DNA of 64,000 nucleotides from Yersinia ruckeri ATCC 29473 (GCF_000754815.1 NZ_KN150747.1:1519908-1583907), one strand, 5' to 3'; shown: positions 8,966-19,126, counted from the stretch's first letter. Numbers and translations are program-made. Notes: generated by a model not told the origin, from the sequence alone.

Positions 8966-10609
8966 TTATCCGCAGCGGTTACATTTGGCAGCTTGAATTA
9001 TCTGGAAGAAATCGTTGCCTTTATCATCAACCAGAATAAAGGCTGGGAAATCTTCAACTTCGATTTTCCAGATGGCCTCCATACCCAGCTCTGGGTATTC
9101 CACACACACCAGACTCTTGATGCTATTTTGTGCCAGTACTGCAGCTGGGCCGCCAATACTGCCCAGATAGAAACCGCCATGTTTATGGCAGGCATCGGTG
9201 ACTTGCTGGCTGCGATTGCCTTTGGCGAGCATAATCATACTGCCACCATGGGATTGCAGTAGGTCTACGTAAGAGTCCATGCGCCCGGCAGTCGTTGGGC
9301 CAAGCGAGCCGGATGCATAGCCTTCTGGTGTTTTTGCCGGGCCAGCATAATAGATTGGATGATCTTTTACATACTGCGGTAACCCTTCACCATTCTTCAG
9401 GCGTTCTTCCAATTTTGCGTGCGCAATATCACGGCCTACAATAATGGTGCCGCTAAGGGAAAGACGAGTGGAAACCGGATATTGAGACAGTTCGTGCAGA
9501 ATCTCTTTCATTGGCCGGTTCAGATCAATTTTCACGACTTGACCTTCAGTCGATTGGCGCAGATGTTCAGGGATATATTGCCCCGGATTTTGCTCCAGTT
9601 TCTCCAGCCAAATACCTTTACGGTTTATTTTGCCTTTAATATTACGGTCAGCAGAGCAGGAAACCCCCATTCCTACAGGACAGGAAGCTCCGTGGCGAGG
9701 TAAACGGATCACTCGTACATCGTGGGCAAAATATTTGCCGCCAAATTGTGCACCTAATCCTAATTCTTGCGCTTCTTTCAGTAGTTCCTCTTCCAACTGA
9801 ATATCGCGGAATGCCTGACCGTGTTCATTGCCCTCAGTCGGCAAGCCATCGTAATATTTGGTAGACGCCAGTTTTACTGTCTTCAGCGTACTTTCAGCCG
9901 AGGTGCCACCGATAACAAAGGCAATATGGTACGGTGGGCAGGCTGCGGTACCCAAAGTCCGCATCTTCTCGACCAAGAAGGTTTTTAGTCGCTCTGGAGA
10001 CAACAGCGCCTTGGTTTCCTGATACAGATAGGTTTTATTCGCCGAGCCACCGCCTTTGGTCACGAACAGGAATTTGTAATCTTCCCCTTCTGTACTGTAC
10101 AAATCAATTTGTGCAGGCAGGTTACTGCCGGTATTCACTTCTTTATACATATCCAACGCTGCATTTTGCGAGTAGCGCAGGTTATCCTCTATAAAGGTGT
10201 TGTAAACACCACGGGACAATGCTTCTGCATCATTGCCACCGGTCCAGACTCGCTGGCCTTTTTTCCCGACGATAATTGCAGTACCGGTATCCTGGCAGGT
10301 TGGCAGAATGCCTTTGGCGGCAATTTCAGAGTTACGTAGAAATTGCAGTGCAACATATTTATCGTTTTCGCTGGCCTCGGGATCATCAAGAATAGCGGCC
10401 ACTTGTTTTTGGTGAGCAGGACGAAGTAAAAACGAGGCATCGTGAAAGGCTTGTTGTGCGAGTAAGGTGAGGGCTTCTGGCTCGACCTTCAGAATATCAT
10501 GACCTTCAAACTGCGAAACGGAGACATGATTATTGCTGACCAGATAATACTCGGTATCATCTTCCTTTAAGGGGAAGGGGTCTTGATAGTGGAACGGTTT
10601 ATTAGACAT
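8966..10609 (-). CDS. fumA: class I (iron-sulfur) fumarate hydratase
   Basis: Catalyses the reversible hydration of fumarate to malate in the TCA cycle. 547 residues, the size of E. coli FumA/FumB (548). Class I features are seen: cysteines for the 4Fe-4S cluster in [10 protein letters not shown] (near residue 105), in [16 protein letters not shown] (near 315) and further on, plus the C-terminal half domain with [20 protein letters not shown] and [13 protein letters not shown]. The protein ends in CNRCG. The start ATG at 10609 is preceded by AAGTGAGATAAA, giving a modest ribosome site. FumA and FumB cannot be told apart from sequence alone; there is no adjacent fumC or dcuB, so fumA is the default name. 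Confidence 0.93.
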   Translation of the reverse strand: MSNKPFHYQDPFPLKEDDTEYYLVSNNHVSVSQFEGHDILKVEPEALTLLAQQAFHDASFLLRPAHQKQVAAILDDPEASENDKYVALQFLRNSEIAAKGILPTCQDTGTAIIVGKKGQRVWTGGNDAEALSRGVYNTFIEDNLRYSQNAALDMYKEVNTGSNLPAQIDLYSTEGEDYKFLFVTKGGGSANKTYLYQETKALLSPERLKTFLVEKMRTLGTAACPPYHIAFVIGGTSAESTLKTVKLASTKYYDGLPTEGNEHGQAFRDIQLEEELLKEAQELGLGAQFGGKYFAHDVRVIRLPRHGASCPVGMGVSCSADRNIKGKINRKGIWLEKLEQNPGQYIPEHLRQSTEGQVVKIDLNRPMKEILHELSQYPVSTRLSLSGTIIVGRDIAHAKLEERLKNGEGLPQYVKDHPIYYAGPAKTPEGYASGSLGPTTAGRMDSYVDLLQSHGGSMIMLAKGNRSQQVTDACHKHGGFYLGSIGGPAAVLAQNSIKSLVCVEYPELGMEAIWKIEVEDFPAFILVDDKGNDFFQIIQAAKCNRCG

Positions 10610-10813
10610 TTTATCTCACTTGCAACATCAGTTATCGAAACTAAGGTAAATCAAGCCGGTATATTTTTTTAAGTATCCTTTGGCTCCGATCCTACTATAT
10701 GTGGAGATAGCTAAGCGATGATGCCATACCTTTTATAGGGGGTAGATCGCATTTTCAGTACCTATTTATGGCGTAATCAAAAATAAGCTGTTTCAACGTA
10801 GCATTACTGAAGG

Positions 10814-10900
10814 TTATTTTTTATTTTTCCAAAAAGTCATTACGCCCCCGACGACAATCCCTAGAACGATACCGGTTAAAATCCACTCTGTTAATGTCAT
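10814..10900 (-). CDS. small single-span membrane peptide, 28 aa
   Basis: A short open frame not obvious in normal gene calling. It encodes 28 residues starting MTLTEWILTG, followed by a hydrophobic span (IVLGIVVGGVMTFW) and a basic tail (KNKK), the usual look of a small inner-membrane peptide with a cytoplasmic positive end. A good ribosome site, AAGGAAA, lies 5-6 bases upstream of the ATG at 10900. It lies in the gap between fumA and the MFS gene, on the same strand as both. I cannot assign it to a named family. Translation is likely but unproven. Confidence 0.6.
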   Translation of the reverse strand: MTLTEWILTGIVLGIVVGGVMTFWKNKK

Positions 10901-11020
10901 TTTACGTTTCCTTTTTATTCTCTATATACAGGTTTCTTTACTCAATAACGGTGTTACTTCTTTTATTTTTGACGTCAGGAACTAAAAAAAATAGTCAGCC
11001 GAAGTGGTTATTCGGAGAAA

Positions 11021-12328
11021 TTAAACGCGTGGAACCGTGATAGTTTCAGGATCATCATTCTGATCCAGTGGCGGCATAGTATCTTGAATCATCTGCTCGT
11101 CAAAACTAGGGTTCAGCGCTGGGGAAAGTGGTGAACTGACCAGACTGTCCGGCATGGCGATATGGGGTACTGGCGCATCGTTAACAAAGTTGGATTCATC
11201 TTGTTTTACCGTGCGACTGAGAGAAACCAACGCGACGCCGCATAAAGCAAAGAAGGCGTATAAAATATTACCGCCCAATGGAGCAATCAATGCCCCCACT
11301 GCCAATGGCCCAATACTGGCGCCGACACCGAACGACATAAGTAGACAGGCAGCCAGAGAAACCCGTCTTTCGGGTTCAATCATATCGTTTGCCAGCGCGA
11401 CAACCAGTGGGTACAAGGTGAATTGCAGCATACTGACGACGAATCCCACACCCAATAGCAGATAAAAGGGAATATGTGACCAGATGGCCAGCGGCAGTGC
11501 GGTAACAATGAGTAAGGTGGCATTGATACGAATTAACACAGTTCGATTATAACGATCGGACAATCTGCTCAATGGAATCTGTGCCACCAACCCGGCAAAA
11601 ATAGACAGCGCCATAAACAGCCCGGTTTGCTCAGTTGTTAATGATTGTAGGCTCGAATACACCGGAGCCAGACCGTAGAAAGAGCCGACGATCATGCCGA
11701 TGACCAGAGTTGAAGCAAGAATCTTCGGAATTGAACCGATAAAGAATTTTAACTCCATGGGGGCTGGAGACATCTGCCGAGCGTTGCTACGGGTAGTGAG
11801 AGCCACGGGGACTAGACACAGGGCGAAGAACAGGGCGACAACCATTAATGTACTGATGCTTAAATCAGGTTGCAGCATTAGTACCACCTGGCCTAGGGCC
11901 ATACCGGCATAAGTCGCCGCCATGTAGAACCCGAATACGGTGCCGCGCTGATTAGATTCCGCTTGATCGTTAAGCCAACTTTCCAACACCATAAACTGAC
12001 ACATCATGCACAGGCCGATAATCAGACGCAGCACCACCCACGCAGGAATAAACTCGGTTAATCCATGACTCAATACTGCCGCAGTAATAATACCGGCACA
12101 GGCAACATAGGCACGAATATGCCCAACTCGGGCAATCAAAAAGTGCCCGATTTTCCCACCGATCACCAGACCGATGTAGTTTGCAGCAATAATAGCTCCA
12201 ATCAATGTGCCTGATACATTAATCGATATCAAACGCAGTGAGATATAGGTTGTTAGCAGGCCTGAACCCAACAACATGAGTACCGTAGCGGTGTAAAGGG
12301 GGAAGAATGCATGCAGAATTTTTTTCAC
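11021..12328 (-). CDS. MFS transporter, YcaD-like
   Basis: A 12-helix major facilitator resembling E. coli YcaD, a putative transporter of unknown substrate. Characteristic parts are RLIIGLCMMCQFMVLESWLN (between helices 4 and 5), GTVFGFYMAATYAGMALGQ, and RLSDRYNRTVLIR in the central loop (MFS motif A position). After the last helix it carries an unusual hydrophilic tail of about 70 residues, acidic and Pro-rich (MPPLDQNDDPETITVPRV at the end). The frame stays open upstream to a TTG at 12418, but a GTG at 12328 has AGGA seven bases upstream and starts just before the first helix (KKILHAFFPLY), so this start is preferred, giving 435 residues. Substrate cannot be inferred. Confidence 0.8.
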   Translation of the reverse strand: MKKILHAFFPLYTATVLMLLGSGLLTTYISLRLISINVSGTLIGAIIAANYIGLVIGGKIGHFLIARVGHIRAYVACAGIITAAVLSHGLTEFIPAWVVLRLIIGLCMMCQFMVLESWLNDQAESNQRGTVFGFYMAATYAGMALGQVVLMLQPDLSISTLMVVALFFALCLVPVALTTRSNARQMSPAPMELKFFIGSIPKILASTLVIGMIVGSFYGLAPVYSSLQSLTTEQTGLFMALSIFAGLVAQIPLSRLSDRYNRTVLIRINATLLIVTALPLAIWSHIPFYLLLGVGFVVSMLQFTLYPLVVALANDMIEPERRVSLAACLLMSFGVGASIGPLAVGALIAPLGGNILYAFFALCGVALVSLSRTVKQDESNFVNDAPVPHIAMPDSLVSSPLSPALNPSFDEQMIQDTMPPLDQNDDPETITVPRV

Positions 12329-12628
12329 TATATCGTCCTGGTTTATCTTTCTGAAAAATTTTTGGTGTACAGACCTGAAAGTTGGACGCGAAACCGCCGG
12401 ATCGAAGTATGACGTCAAACCAGTCTGTTCAGGTATGGCCTCTCTATAATCAATTTGATGATTTATAAGTTTCTTCGATACTACCAGCTAAGACTGATAG
12501 GTAAAGAGCCGTCTGGGCAAGAGCCTTTGAGGTGACATGCGAAACGTCTCGCATCTCTTGGCAGAAGTGCAGCAGAAATTAAGAGAAGTGCTACTATCGG
12601 CACTTCAATATTTCATAGAGTAGGGGGC

Positions 12629-13126
12629 ATGATGAGCGAGACGCTATTACGCCAGCTAAGTATCAAGGTCGGTGAGCGGCTTAAGGCCCGTGGAGCATGG
12701 GTGACCTGTGCTGAATCTTGTACCGGCGGTTGGATCGCCAAGGTGTTGACTGATGTTGCCGGTAGCTCCGCCTATTTTGATCGCGGCTACGTGACTTATA
12801 GCAATAGCGCGAAACATGACCTGCTGAGTGTGGCAGAAGCAACGCTAGATGAGCACGGAGCTGTCAGTGAAGAGGTGGTTCGCGAAATGGCCGTGGGAGC
12901 ATTACATGCCGCTCAGGCGGATTTCGCCTTATCTGTCAGTGGAATTGCCGGACCTGATGGTGGAACGGCTCATAAACCTGTTGGTACCGTCTGGTTTGGT
13001 TTTGCCACAAAGAGTGGTCAGGTGACAGCGCATAAGTGCATTTTTGATGGTAACCGTGATGAAGTACGCTTGCAGGCTGCTGTTTTCGCGTTGCAAACAC
13101 TATTCGATGACTTTCTGAAAAAATAG
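12629..13126 (+). CDS. pncC: nicotinamide-nucleotide amidase (CinA C-terminal family, YgaD)
   Basis: Deamidates nicotinamide mononucleotide to nicotinate mononucleotide in pyridine nucleotide recycling. 165 residues, the usual stand-alone length. Family motifs are CAESCTGGWIAK (near residue 27), FDRGYVTYSNSAK, GAVSEEVVREMA and SVSGIAGPDGGTAHKPVGTV. The ATG at 12629 is preceded by TAGGGGGC; a second ATG follows directly at 12632 and either may be used. The gene lies immediately upstream of recA as in E. coli, where it is called ygaD. Its stop is only six bases before the recA promoter/LexA region. Confidence 0.95.
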   Translation: MMSETLLRQLSIKVGERLKARGAWVTCAESCTGGWIAKVLTDVAGSSAYFDRGYVTYSNSAKHDLLSVAEATLDEHGAVSEEVVREMAVGALHAAQADFALSVSGIAGPDGGTAHKPVGTVWFGFATKSGQVTAHKCIFDGNRDEVRLQAAVFALQTLFDDFLKK

Positions 13127-13128
13127 GC

Positions 13129-13156
13129 TTGATACTGTATGATTGTACAGTATAAT
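13129..13156 (+). promoter_or_regulatory. recA promoter
   Basis: TTGATA, 16 bases, TATAAT, about 80 bases upstream of recA. The SOS operator occupies the whole spacer, so LexA binding would block RNA polymerase, as known for E. coli recA. Confidence 0.85.
13133..13152. promoter_or_regulatory. LexA operator (SOS box) of recA
   Basis: TACTGTATGATTGTACAGTA matches the LexA consensus CTGT-N8-ACAG exactly, with the flanking TA on each side. It lies between and over the -35 and -10 elements of the recA promoter. Confidence 0.95.
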
Positions 13157-13234
13157 TGAGCGCAATTTCCTGCACAAAACAACATTCAGTGGCAACGATG
13201 AGGGTGACCTTACCTTGCCTGAGAGGGAGTAAAA

Positions 13235-14305
13235 ATGGCTATTGATGAGAACAAACAAAAGGCATTAGCAGCAGCACTGGGCCAAATTGAAAAACAATTC
13301 GGCAAGGGCGCAATTATGCGTCTCGGCGAAGACCGCTCAATGGATGTTGAAACCATTTCTACCGGTTCATTGTCTCTGGACATCGCTCTGGGTGCTGGTG
13401 GCTTGCCAATGGGGCGTATCGTTGAGATTTATGGCCCTGAATCATCAGGTAAAACAACGCTAACACTACAGGTTATCGCCTCTGCACAGCGTGAAGGCAA
13501 AACCTGTGCCTTTATCGATGCTGAGCATGCTCTTGATCCTATCTACGCAAAAAAACTGGGCGTGGATATTGATAATCTGCTTTGTTCTCAACCAGATACG
13601 GGTGAGCAGGCGCTGGAAATTTGCGATGCGTTGACCCGTTCTGGCGCGGTAGATGTCATTATCGTTGACTCGGTAGCGGCCTTGACACCAAAAGCTGAAA
13701 TTGAAGGCGAAATTGGTGATTCTCATATGGGACTTGCCGCTCGTATGATGAGCCAGGCAATGCGTAAGCTCGCCGGTAACCTGAAAAATGCGAATACCTT
13801 ACTGATTTTCATCAACCAGATTCGTATGAAAATTGGTGTGATGTTTGGTAACCCGGAAACGACTACCGGTGGTAATGCATTGAAATTCTATGCCTCTGTG
13901 CGTCTGGATATTCGTCGCATTGGTGCGGTCAAAGAAGGCGATGTTGTGGTTGGTAGTGAAACCCGTGTCAAAGTCGTCAAAAATAAAATTGCTGCGCCGT
14001 TTAAACAGGCAGAGTTCCAAATCCTTTACGGAGAAGGCATTAATATTAACGGTGAGTTAGTTGACTTGGGCGTTAAACATAAACTGATTGAGAAAGCGGG
14101 TGCATGGTATAGCTACAATGGCGATAAAATTGGTCAGGGTAAAGCTAATGCCAGCAATTATCTGAAAGAAAATCCAGCTATTGCCGCTGATATCGATAAG
14201 AAATTGCGCGAGATGCTACTGAGCGGTACTGGTGAGCAAGGTGCAGTAACTCCTGCTGTAGACTTTGCTGATGAAGCCAGCGATGAAACCAGCGAAGAAT
14301 TTTAA
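13235..14305 (+). CDS. recA: recombinase RecA
   Basis: DNA-dependent ATPase that drives homologous recombination and triggers LexA self-cleavage in the SOS response. 356 residues against 353 in E. coli. Walker A is GPESSGKTT (near residue 66), Walker B region [15 protein letters not shown], the L2 region holds [17 protein letters not shown], and the acidic C-terminus ([11 protein letters not shown]) is present. The ribosome site GAGAGGGAG lies 6 bases before the ATG. Transcribed from the SOS promoter upstream; recX follows after an ERIC element. Confidence 0.99.
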   Translation: MAIDENKQKALAAALGQIEKQFGKGAIMRLGEDRSMDVETISTGSLSLDIALGAGGLPMGRIVEIYGPESSGKTTLTLQVIASAQREGKTCAFIDAEHALDPIYAKKLGVDIDNLLCSQPDTGEQALEICDALTRSGAVDVIIVDSVAALTPKAEIEGEIGDSHMGLAARMMSQAMRKLAGNLKNANTLLIFINQIRMKIGVMFGNPETTTGGNALKFYASVRLDIRRIGAVKEGDVVVGSETRVKVVKNKIAAPFKQAEFQILYGEGININGELVDLGVKHKLIEKAGAWYSYNGDKIGQGKANASNYLKENPAIAADIDKKLREMLLSGTGEQGAVTPAVDFADEASDETSEEF

Positions 14306-14341
14306 GCTATTGAACCTGAAGCTCGGGCTATATTAGGAATA

Positions 14342-14472
14342 ATATGTCCCCGATAGATTTCGAGTTGCGGCAAGGCGACAATGGAGTGAATCCCCGGGAA
14401 CTGAGTCCACTAAGTGACTGGGGTGAGTGATGGCAGCCAACACCGCAGCAGCTTGAAAGATTAAGGGGATAT
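14342..14472. repeat. ERIC (IRU) element between recA and recX
   Basis: A 131-base imperfect palindrome with the ERIC core: GTGAATCCCCGGGAACTGAG, then AAGTGACTGGGGTGAGTGA and GGCAGCCAAC, with terminal arms ATATGTCCCC...TTTCGAGTTGC and GCAGCTTGAAAGATTAAGGGGATAT-type sequence pairing with each other. ERIC elements are non-coding mobile repeats of about 127 bases common in Yersinia and other enterobacteria. The right end supplies the AAGGGG ribosome site of recX, whose TTG start is 2 bases outside the element. Confidence 0.93.
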
Positions 14473-14473
14473 T

Positions 14474-15064
14474 TTGGCTAAAAACGAAACAGAACTACTC
14501 ACTCGCGCAATGAGATTACTTTCCCAACGTGACCACAGCGAAATAGAACTGCGTCGCAAACTTGCGGCGCAGCCATTTTCAGCTAAAGGGAACTGGGGAC
14601 GCGGACAAAAAAGATCGCCTTTGGGGATTTGCAGCAATAATGATGGTAATAACGACAGTTGCCATGACAGCAATATTCATAGCGGGCACAACGCGCATGA
14701 TGCCGCAGAAGACATTGACCTGAAGGCGATCGACGAAATTATTGCTTATTGCTATCAACATAATTGGTTGGATGATGCTCGTTTTGCTACCAGCTACATT
14801 AACAGCCGTAGCCGTAAGGGATATGGAGTTCAGCGAATCAGGTCGGAACTGTCACAGAAAGGTATAGAAAAAGAGCTCGCGCAGTCTGCTTTCGAAATAA
14901 GTGAGATCGACTGGTGTAAGTTGGCAAAAGATGTCGCCCAGCGCAAATTTGGTGAAACCCTACCTGTCGAATGGAAGGAAAAAGCAAAAGTTCAGCGTTA
15001 TCTCCTCTATCGTGGCTTCTTTCAAGAAGAAATTCACTCGATTTACAATGATTTTATCGAATGA
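14474..15064 (+). CDS. recX: RecA regulator RecX with internal insertion
   Basis: RecX binds the RecA filament and limits its extension. The product has 196 residues, against 166 in E. coli. The start of the family is seen in RAMRLLSQRDHSEIELRRKL and the rest in WLDDARFATSYINSRSRKGY and VQRYLLYRGFFQEEI. Between the first and second helical repeats (about residues 39-85) there is an inserted stretch rich in Asn, Asp, His and Ser (for example SNNDGNNDSCHDSNIHSGHN), not seen in E. coli RecX. The start is TTG at 14474, with its ribosome site provided by the end of the ERIC element. The position after recA makes the call secure. Confidence 0.93.
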   Translation: MAKNETELLTRAMRLLSQRDHSEIELRRKLAAQPFSAKGNWGRGQKRSPLGICSNNDGNNDSCHDSNIHSGHNAHDAAEDIDLKAIDEIIAYCYQHNWLDDARFATSYINSRSRKGYGVQRIRSELSQKGIEKELAQSAFEISEIDWCKLAKDVAQRKFGETLPVEWKEKAKVQRYLLYRGFFQEEIHSIYNDFIE

Positions 15065-15204
15065 ATGCACGCGGTATTTTACTTCCCTCCGAAGAAAATT
15101 TATCTTATTCCCACTTTTTGTTTGTGAGCTGATTTACAGTACTCCCAATTAGGGAGGCGTTATCGGCTCGCAACCTATTCTTTTAGCTTGATTCCGGGAC
15201 AATT

Positions 15205-17829
15205 ATGAGCAAGAGCACCGCTGAGATCCGTCAAGCGTTTCTCGATTTCTTCCATAGCAAGGGACACCAAGTTGTATCAAGCAGCTCATTGGTTCCTAAC
15301 AATGACCCGACATTGTTGTTTACCAATGCCGGGATGAACCAATTCAAAGATGTTTTCCTCGGTCTGGATAAACGTGCTTACACGCGTGCAACCACCTCCC
15401 AACGTTGCGTACGCGCAGGCGGGAAACACAATGATCTAGAAAATGTCGGTTATACCGCACGCCATCATACTTTCTTCGAAATGTTGGGTAACTTTAGCTT
15501 CGGCGATTACTTTAAACATGACGCAATTAACTTTGCGTGGGAACTGCTGACGAGCGAAAAATGGTTCAATCTACCGAAAGAGAAACTGTGGGTTACCGTT
15601 TACGAAACCGATGATGAAGCTTACGACATCTGGGCTAACGACGTTGGAGTGCCGCGTGAGCGCATTATCCGTATCGGAGATAAAGGTGCGGCCTTTGCGT
15701 CTGATAACTTTTGGCAGATGGGTGATACCGGACCATGTGGCCCATGCAGCGAGATTTTCTACGATCATGGCGATCATATCTGGGGGGGGCCTCCGGGTTC
15801 TGCCGAAGAAGATGGCGATCGTTATATTGAGATCTGGAATATCGTCTTTATGCAATTCAACCGTCAGTCAGATGGCACTATGTTGCCGCTGCCGAAGCCA
15901 TCCGTTGATACCGGCATGGGGTTGGAGCGTATAGCCGCTGTATTACAGCATGTTAATACTAACTATGAGATTGACCTGTTCCGCGATTTGATTACTGCGG
16001 TTGCAGACGTCACTGGTGCGAGCGATCTCAGCAGTAAATCACTGCGCGTGATTGCCGATCATATCCGTTCTTGTGCATTCCTGATTTCCGACGGCGTTAT
16101 CCCATCAAATGAAGGCCGTGGCTACGTGCTGCGTCGCATTATTCGTCGTGCTATTCGTCACGGAAATATTCTGGGTGCGAAAGAAACTTTCTTCTACAAA
16201 CTTGTTGCGCCATTAATCACCGTTATGGGGCCCGCTGCGGATGAGCTGAAGCAGCAACAGGCAATGGTTGAGCAAGTTCTGAAAACGGAAGAAGAACAGT
16301 TCGCCCGTACATTGGAACGCGGTCTGGCGCTGTTGGACGAAGAATTAAGTCAACTGACCGGCGATACGTTGGACGGCGAAACGGCATTTCGCTTGTATGA
16401 TACCTACGGTTTCCCGGTTGATTTAACCGCAGACGTTTGCCGAGAGCGCAATCTGAAGGTTGATGAAGCTGGTTTTGAGCAGGCAATGGAAGCTCAACGC
16501 CGTCGGGCTCGTGAATCGAGCGGTTTCGGTGCTGACTATAACAGCCTAATTCGTGTTGATACTGCCAGCGAATTCTTGGGCTATGACCACATAGAGCAGC
16601 AGGCGACTGTGATCGCGTTGTTCCGCAATGGCGAAGCTGTTGACGAAGTCCATACCGGTGAAGATGCCGTTGTGGTGCTGAATCAGACACCATTCTACGG
16701 TGAGTCAGGCGGTCAGGTTGGCGACGAAGGCGTATTGAAAAGTGCAATGGCCGATTTTATTGTGTCTGACACACAGAAATACGGTCAGGCTATTGGCCAT
16801 TTAGGCCAACTGTCACGAGGCATTTTGCGTGTTAACGATAGCGTTGATGCTGTTGTTGATAGCATGCGTCGTAACCGCATCCGATTGAACCACTCTGCAA
16901 CCCATTTATTACATGCTGCATTGCGTAAAACTCTGGGCGAACATGTGGCTCAGAAAGGTTCATTGGTTAACGACAAATATCTGCGTTTTGATTTCTCTCA
17001 TTTTGAAGCCATGAAACCAGAACAAATTCGTCAGGTTGAAGATCTGGTGAATGCGCAAATTCGTCGTAATTTGCCAATCCAAACCGAACTCATGGAGTTG
17101 GATGAAGCAAAAGAGAAAGGGGCGATGGCACTGTTTGGCGAGAAATATGACGACCAGGTTCGTGTGTTGACCATGGGTGATTTTTCTACGGAACTTTGCG
17201 GCGGTATTCATGCCAACCGTACTGGTGACATTGGCTTATTCCGTATTCTGACCGAGTCTGGTACTGCGGCAGGCATTCGTCGTATCGAAGCTGTAACCGG
17301 CGAAGGTGCTATGGCGTTGCTTCATCAGCAAAGCGATCTGTTACAGAATATTGCTCACTTGGTAAAAGGTGACAGCAATAATCTGACTGATAAAATCCGT
17401 ACGGTACTGGATCGCAGCAAGGCACTGGAAAGAGAGCTACAACAGCTTAAAGACCAGCAAGCAGCACAAGAAAGTGCTTCATTGTCAGCCAGTGCTAAAC
17501 AGGTGAATGGCGTGAAACTGTTGGTCAGCCGGTTGGATAATGTTGAAGCCAAGATGCTGCGTACCATGGTTGATGATCTGAAAAACCAGTTGGGTTCTGC
17601 CATTATTGTTCTGGCGACAACGGCAGATGATAAGGTGAGTCTGATTGTCGGCGTTACTAAAGATCTGACCAACCGAGTTAAAGCAGGTGAGTTGATTGCA
17701 GATATCGCCCAAAAAGTGGGTGGGAAAGGCGGTGGACGCCCTGACATGGCTCAGGCTGGCGGTACTGATGTGCAGGCTTTGCCATCGGCGCTGGCTAGTG
17801 TAGAGGCGTGGGTCGCATCTCGGCTGTAA
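15205..17829 (+). CDS. alaS: alanyl-tRNA synthetase
   Basis: Charges tRNA-Ala with alanine and edits mischarged serine or glycine. 874 residues, E. coli 876. Class II catalytic motifs are in the first 250 residues ([47 protein letters not shown]). The editing domain has the zinc-type motif [11 protein letters not shown] and later [13 protein letters not shown], and the C-terminal DHHA1 domain ends in [13 protein letters not shown]. The ribosome site before the ATG is weak (GGGACAATT). It stands alone between recX and csrA, as in E. coli. Confidence 0.99.
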   Translation: MSKSTAEIRQAFLDFFHSKGHQVVSSSSLVPNNDPTLLFTNAGMNQFKDVFLGLDKRAYTRATTSQRCVRAGGKHNDLENVGYTARHHTFFEMLGNFSFGDYFKHDAINFAWELLTSEKWFNLPKEKLWVTVYETDDEAYDIWANDVGVPRERIIRIGDKGAAFASDNFWQMGDTGPCGPCSEIFYDHGDHIWGGPPGSAEEDGDRYIEIWNIVFMQFNRQSDGTMLPLPKPSVDTGMGLERIAAVLQHVNTNYEIDLFRDLITAVADVTGASDLSSKSLRVIADHIRSCAFLISDGVIPSNEGRGYVLRRIIRRAIRHGNILGAKETFFYKLVAPLITVMGPAADELKQQQAMVEQVLKTEEEQFARTLERGLALLDEELSQLTGDTLDGETAFRLYDTYGFPVDLTADVCRERNLKVDEAGFEQAMEAQRRRARESSGFGADYNSLIRVDTASEFLGYDHIEQQATVIALFRNGEAVDEVHTGEDAVVVLNQTPFYGESGGQVGDEGVLKSAMADFIVSDTQKYGQAIGHLGQLSRGILRVNDSVDAVVDSMRRNRIRLNHSATHLLHAALRKTLGEHVAQKGSLVNDKYLRFDFSHFEAMKPEQIRQVEDLVNAQIRRNLPIQTELMELDEAKEKGAMALFGEKYDDQVRVLTMGDFSTELCGGIHANRTGDIGLFRILTESGTAAGIRRIEAVTGEGAMALLHQQSDLLQNIAHLVKGDSNNLTDKIRTVLDRSKALERELQQLKDQQAAQESASLSASAKQVNGVKLLVSRLDNVEAKMLRTMVDDLKNQLGSAIIVLATTADDKVSLIVGVTKDLTNRVKAGELIADIAQKVGGKGGGRPDMAQAGGTDVQALPSALASVEAWVASRL

Positions 17830-18084
17830 GCATGCAATGGTCGTGTAAAATAAATACGCCATACCCCAAAAATAGAGTGTGGCGTTTTTCAAGTTTCTTG
17901 TCATAACTTGGTTACAAAGTTAAACGCAAAATTGTTCGTGTCGTCTAAACTTGTATTAGTTAGGCACGCGACCAAGCTACTTACATTTTATGTAGGGGCG
18001 ATGGCTTACGTTTTCACGGTGTATGATGGATAATGGCGGGGAAACTGAGAGACCCGACTCTTAAAATTTTTCAAGGAGCAAAGA

Positions 18085-18270
18085 ATGCTTATTCTGACTC
18101 GTCGAGTTGGTGAAACACTCATGATTGGCGATGAGGTTACGGTTACTGTATTAGGAGTTAAAGGCAACCAGGTTCGAATTGGTGTAAATGCTCCGAAAGA
18201 AGTTTCTGTTCACCGTGAAGAAATCTACCAACGTATTCAAGCAGAGAAGTCTCAACCGACGACTTACTGA
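18085..18270 (+). CDS. csrA: carbon storage regulator CsrA
   Basis: Small dimeric RNA-binding protein that recognises GGA motifs in mRNA leaders and controls carbon storage, motility and virulence. 61 residues, identical in length to E. coli, beginning [18 protein letters not shown] with the basic ends of the binding surface (L4, R6, R7 and R44 region HREEIYQRI) present. The ribosome site is AAGGAGC, which itself contains GGA as expected for autoregulation. A hairpin terminator follows. The tRNA operon lies 350 bases downstream. Confidence 0.98.
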
Positions 18271-18279
18271 TATTGAAGC

Positions 18280-18318
18280 AGCGTCTCGCGATATGCGAGG
18301 CGCTACTGCTTTACCTTT
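18280..18318 (+). terminator. csrA terminator
   Basis: AGCGTCTCGC pairs with GCGAGGCGCT around a GATAT-type loop, 10 bases after the csrA stop, followed by a pyrimidine-rich CTGCTTTACCTTTT tail. Confidence 0.75.
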
Positions 18319-18532
18319 TCCCTCTATTCTTTCTGTCACTTCTTGTTTTCTTGGTGCTATTTCCTCTGTATTTCCTTTGCTTCAGACCCGCTCGATAATA
18401 TTTCTTCATTTGTCAGCTATATCTATTTGGATGAGAGTCTGTTCTTGCCTGTTGATAAAATACTCTTTTCGATGGCAAATTGCTCATCTTGGCTGCGAAT
18501 CGTCCAAGTGAGCGTTAGTTGGGAAAAATTGT

Positions 18533-18560
18533 TTGACTTATAAGTGCGAGAAAGTAATAT
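18533..18560 (+). promoter_or_regulatory. promoter of the tRNA Ser-Arg operon
   Basis: TTGACT, 16 bases, TAATAT, followed by a GC-rich GTGCGCC discriminator, the arrangement of stringently controlled stable-RNA promoters. It is 66 bases upstream of tRNA-Ser. Apart from this promoter and the csrA terminator, the csrA to tRNA gap shows nothing. Confidence 0.8.
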
Positions 18561-18625
18561 GTGCGCCACGCAGTGCCGATGAGCTTCTTTAAAAGCAAGT
18601 TAGGCACAATTCGAAAGAAGCGTAT

Positions 18626-18718
18626 GGTGAGGTGGCCGAGAGGCTGAAGGCGCTCCCCTGCTAAGGGAGTATACGGTCAAAAGCTGTATCGAGGGTTCGA
18701 ATCCCTCCCTCACCGCCA
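18626..18718 (+). tRNA. tRNA-Ser (GCU)
   Basis: 93 bases with the long variable arm of serine tRNAs; anticodon GCT inside CCCCTGCTAAGGG; encoded 3' CCA. Matches E. coli serV, which is likewise next to csrA and followed by Arg-ACG tRNAs. Confidence 0.98.
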
Positions 18719-18726
18719 TTTACTAT

Positions 18727-18803
18727 GCACCCATAGCTCAGCTGGATAGAGTACTCGGCTACGAACCGAGCGGTCGGAAGTTCGAATCTTCCTGGGTGCA
18801 CCA
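18727..18803 (+). tRNA. tRNA-Arg (ACG), copy 1
   Basis: 77 bases, anticodon ACG in CGGCTACGAACCG, encoded CCA. Only 8 bases after tRNA-Ser, so one transcript. Identical to the next two copies. Confidence 0.98.
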
Positions 18804-18861
18804 TATTTTGCAGTATGGTGAAATAGTTAAATGAACGTCAGATAGTATCAGAGATCTATTT

Positions 18862-18938
18862 GCACCCATAGCTCAGCTGGATAGAGTACTCGGCTACGAA
18901 CCGAGCGGTCGGAAGTTCGAATCTTCCTGGGTGCACCA
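18862..18938 (+). tRNA. tRNA-Arg (ACG), copy 2
   Basis: Identical in sequence to copy 1; 58-base spacer. Anticodon ACG, encoded CCA. Confidence 0.98.
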
Positions 18939-18991
18939 TCTTTGTTGTTATAGTTTCACTCAGTGAAACACCTCGTAGTAAAAAATCAAAC

Positions 18992-19068
18992 GCACCCATA
19001 GCTCAGCTGGATAGAGTACTCGGCTACGAACCGAGCGGTCGGAAGTTCGAATCTTCCTGGGTGCACCA
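18992..19068 (+). tRNA. tRNA-Arg (ACG), copy 3
   Basis: Identical in sequence to copies 1 and 2; followed directly by the operon terminator. Its 3' end plus terminator is repeated 168 bases downstream. Confidence 0.98.
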
Positions 19069-19075
19069 TATTAAG

Positions 19076-19106
19076 AAACCTCGCTTCTGCGGGGTTTTCT
19101 GCTTTT
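19076..19106 (+). terminator. tRNA operon terminator (first copy)
   Basis: ACCTCGC, TTCT loop, GCGGGGT, then TTTCTGCTTTT. Eight bases after the third tRNA-Arg. Confidence 0.85.
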
Positions 19107-19126
19107 AGCGGTATCCTAATGACACT

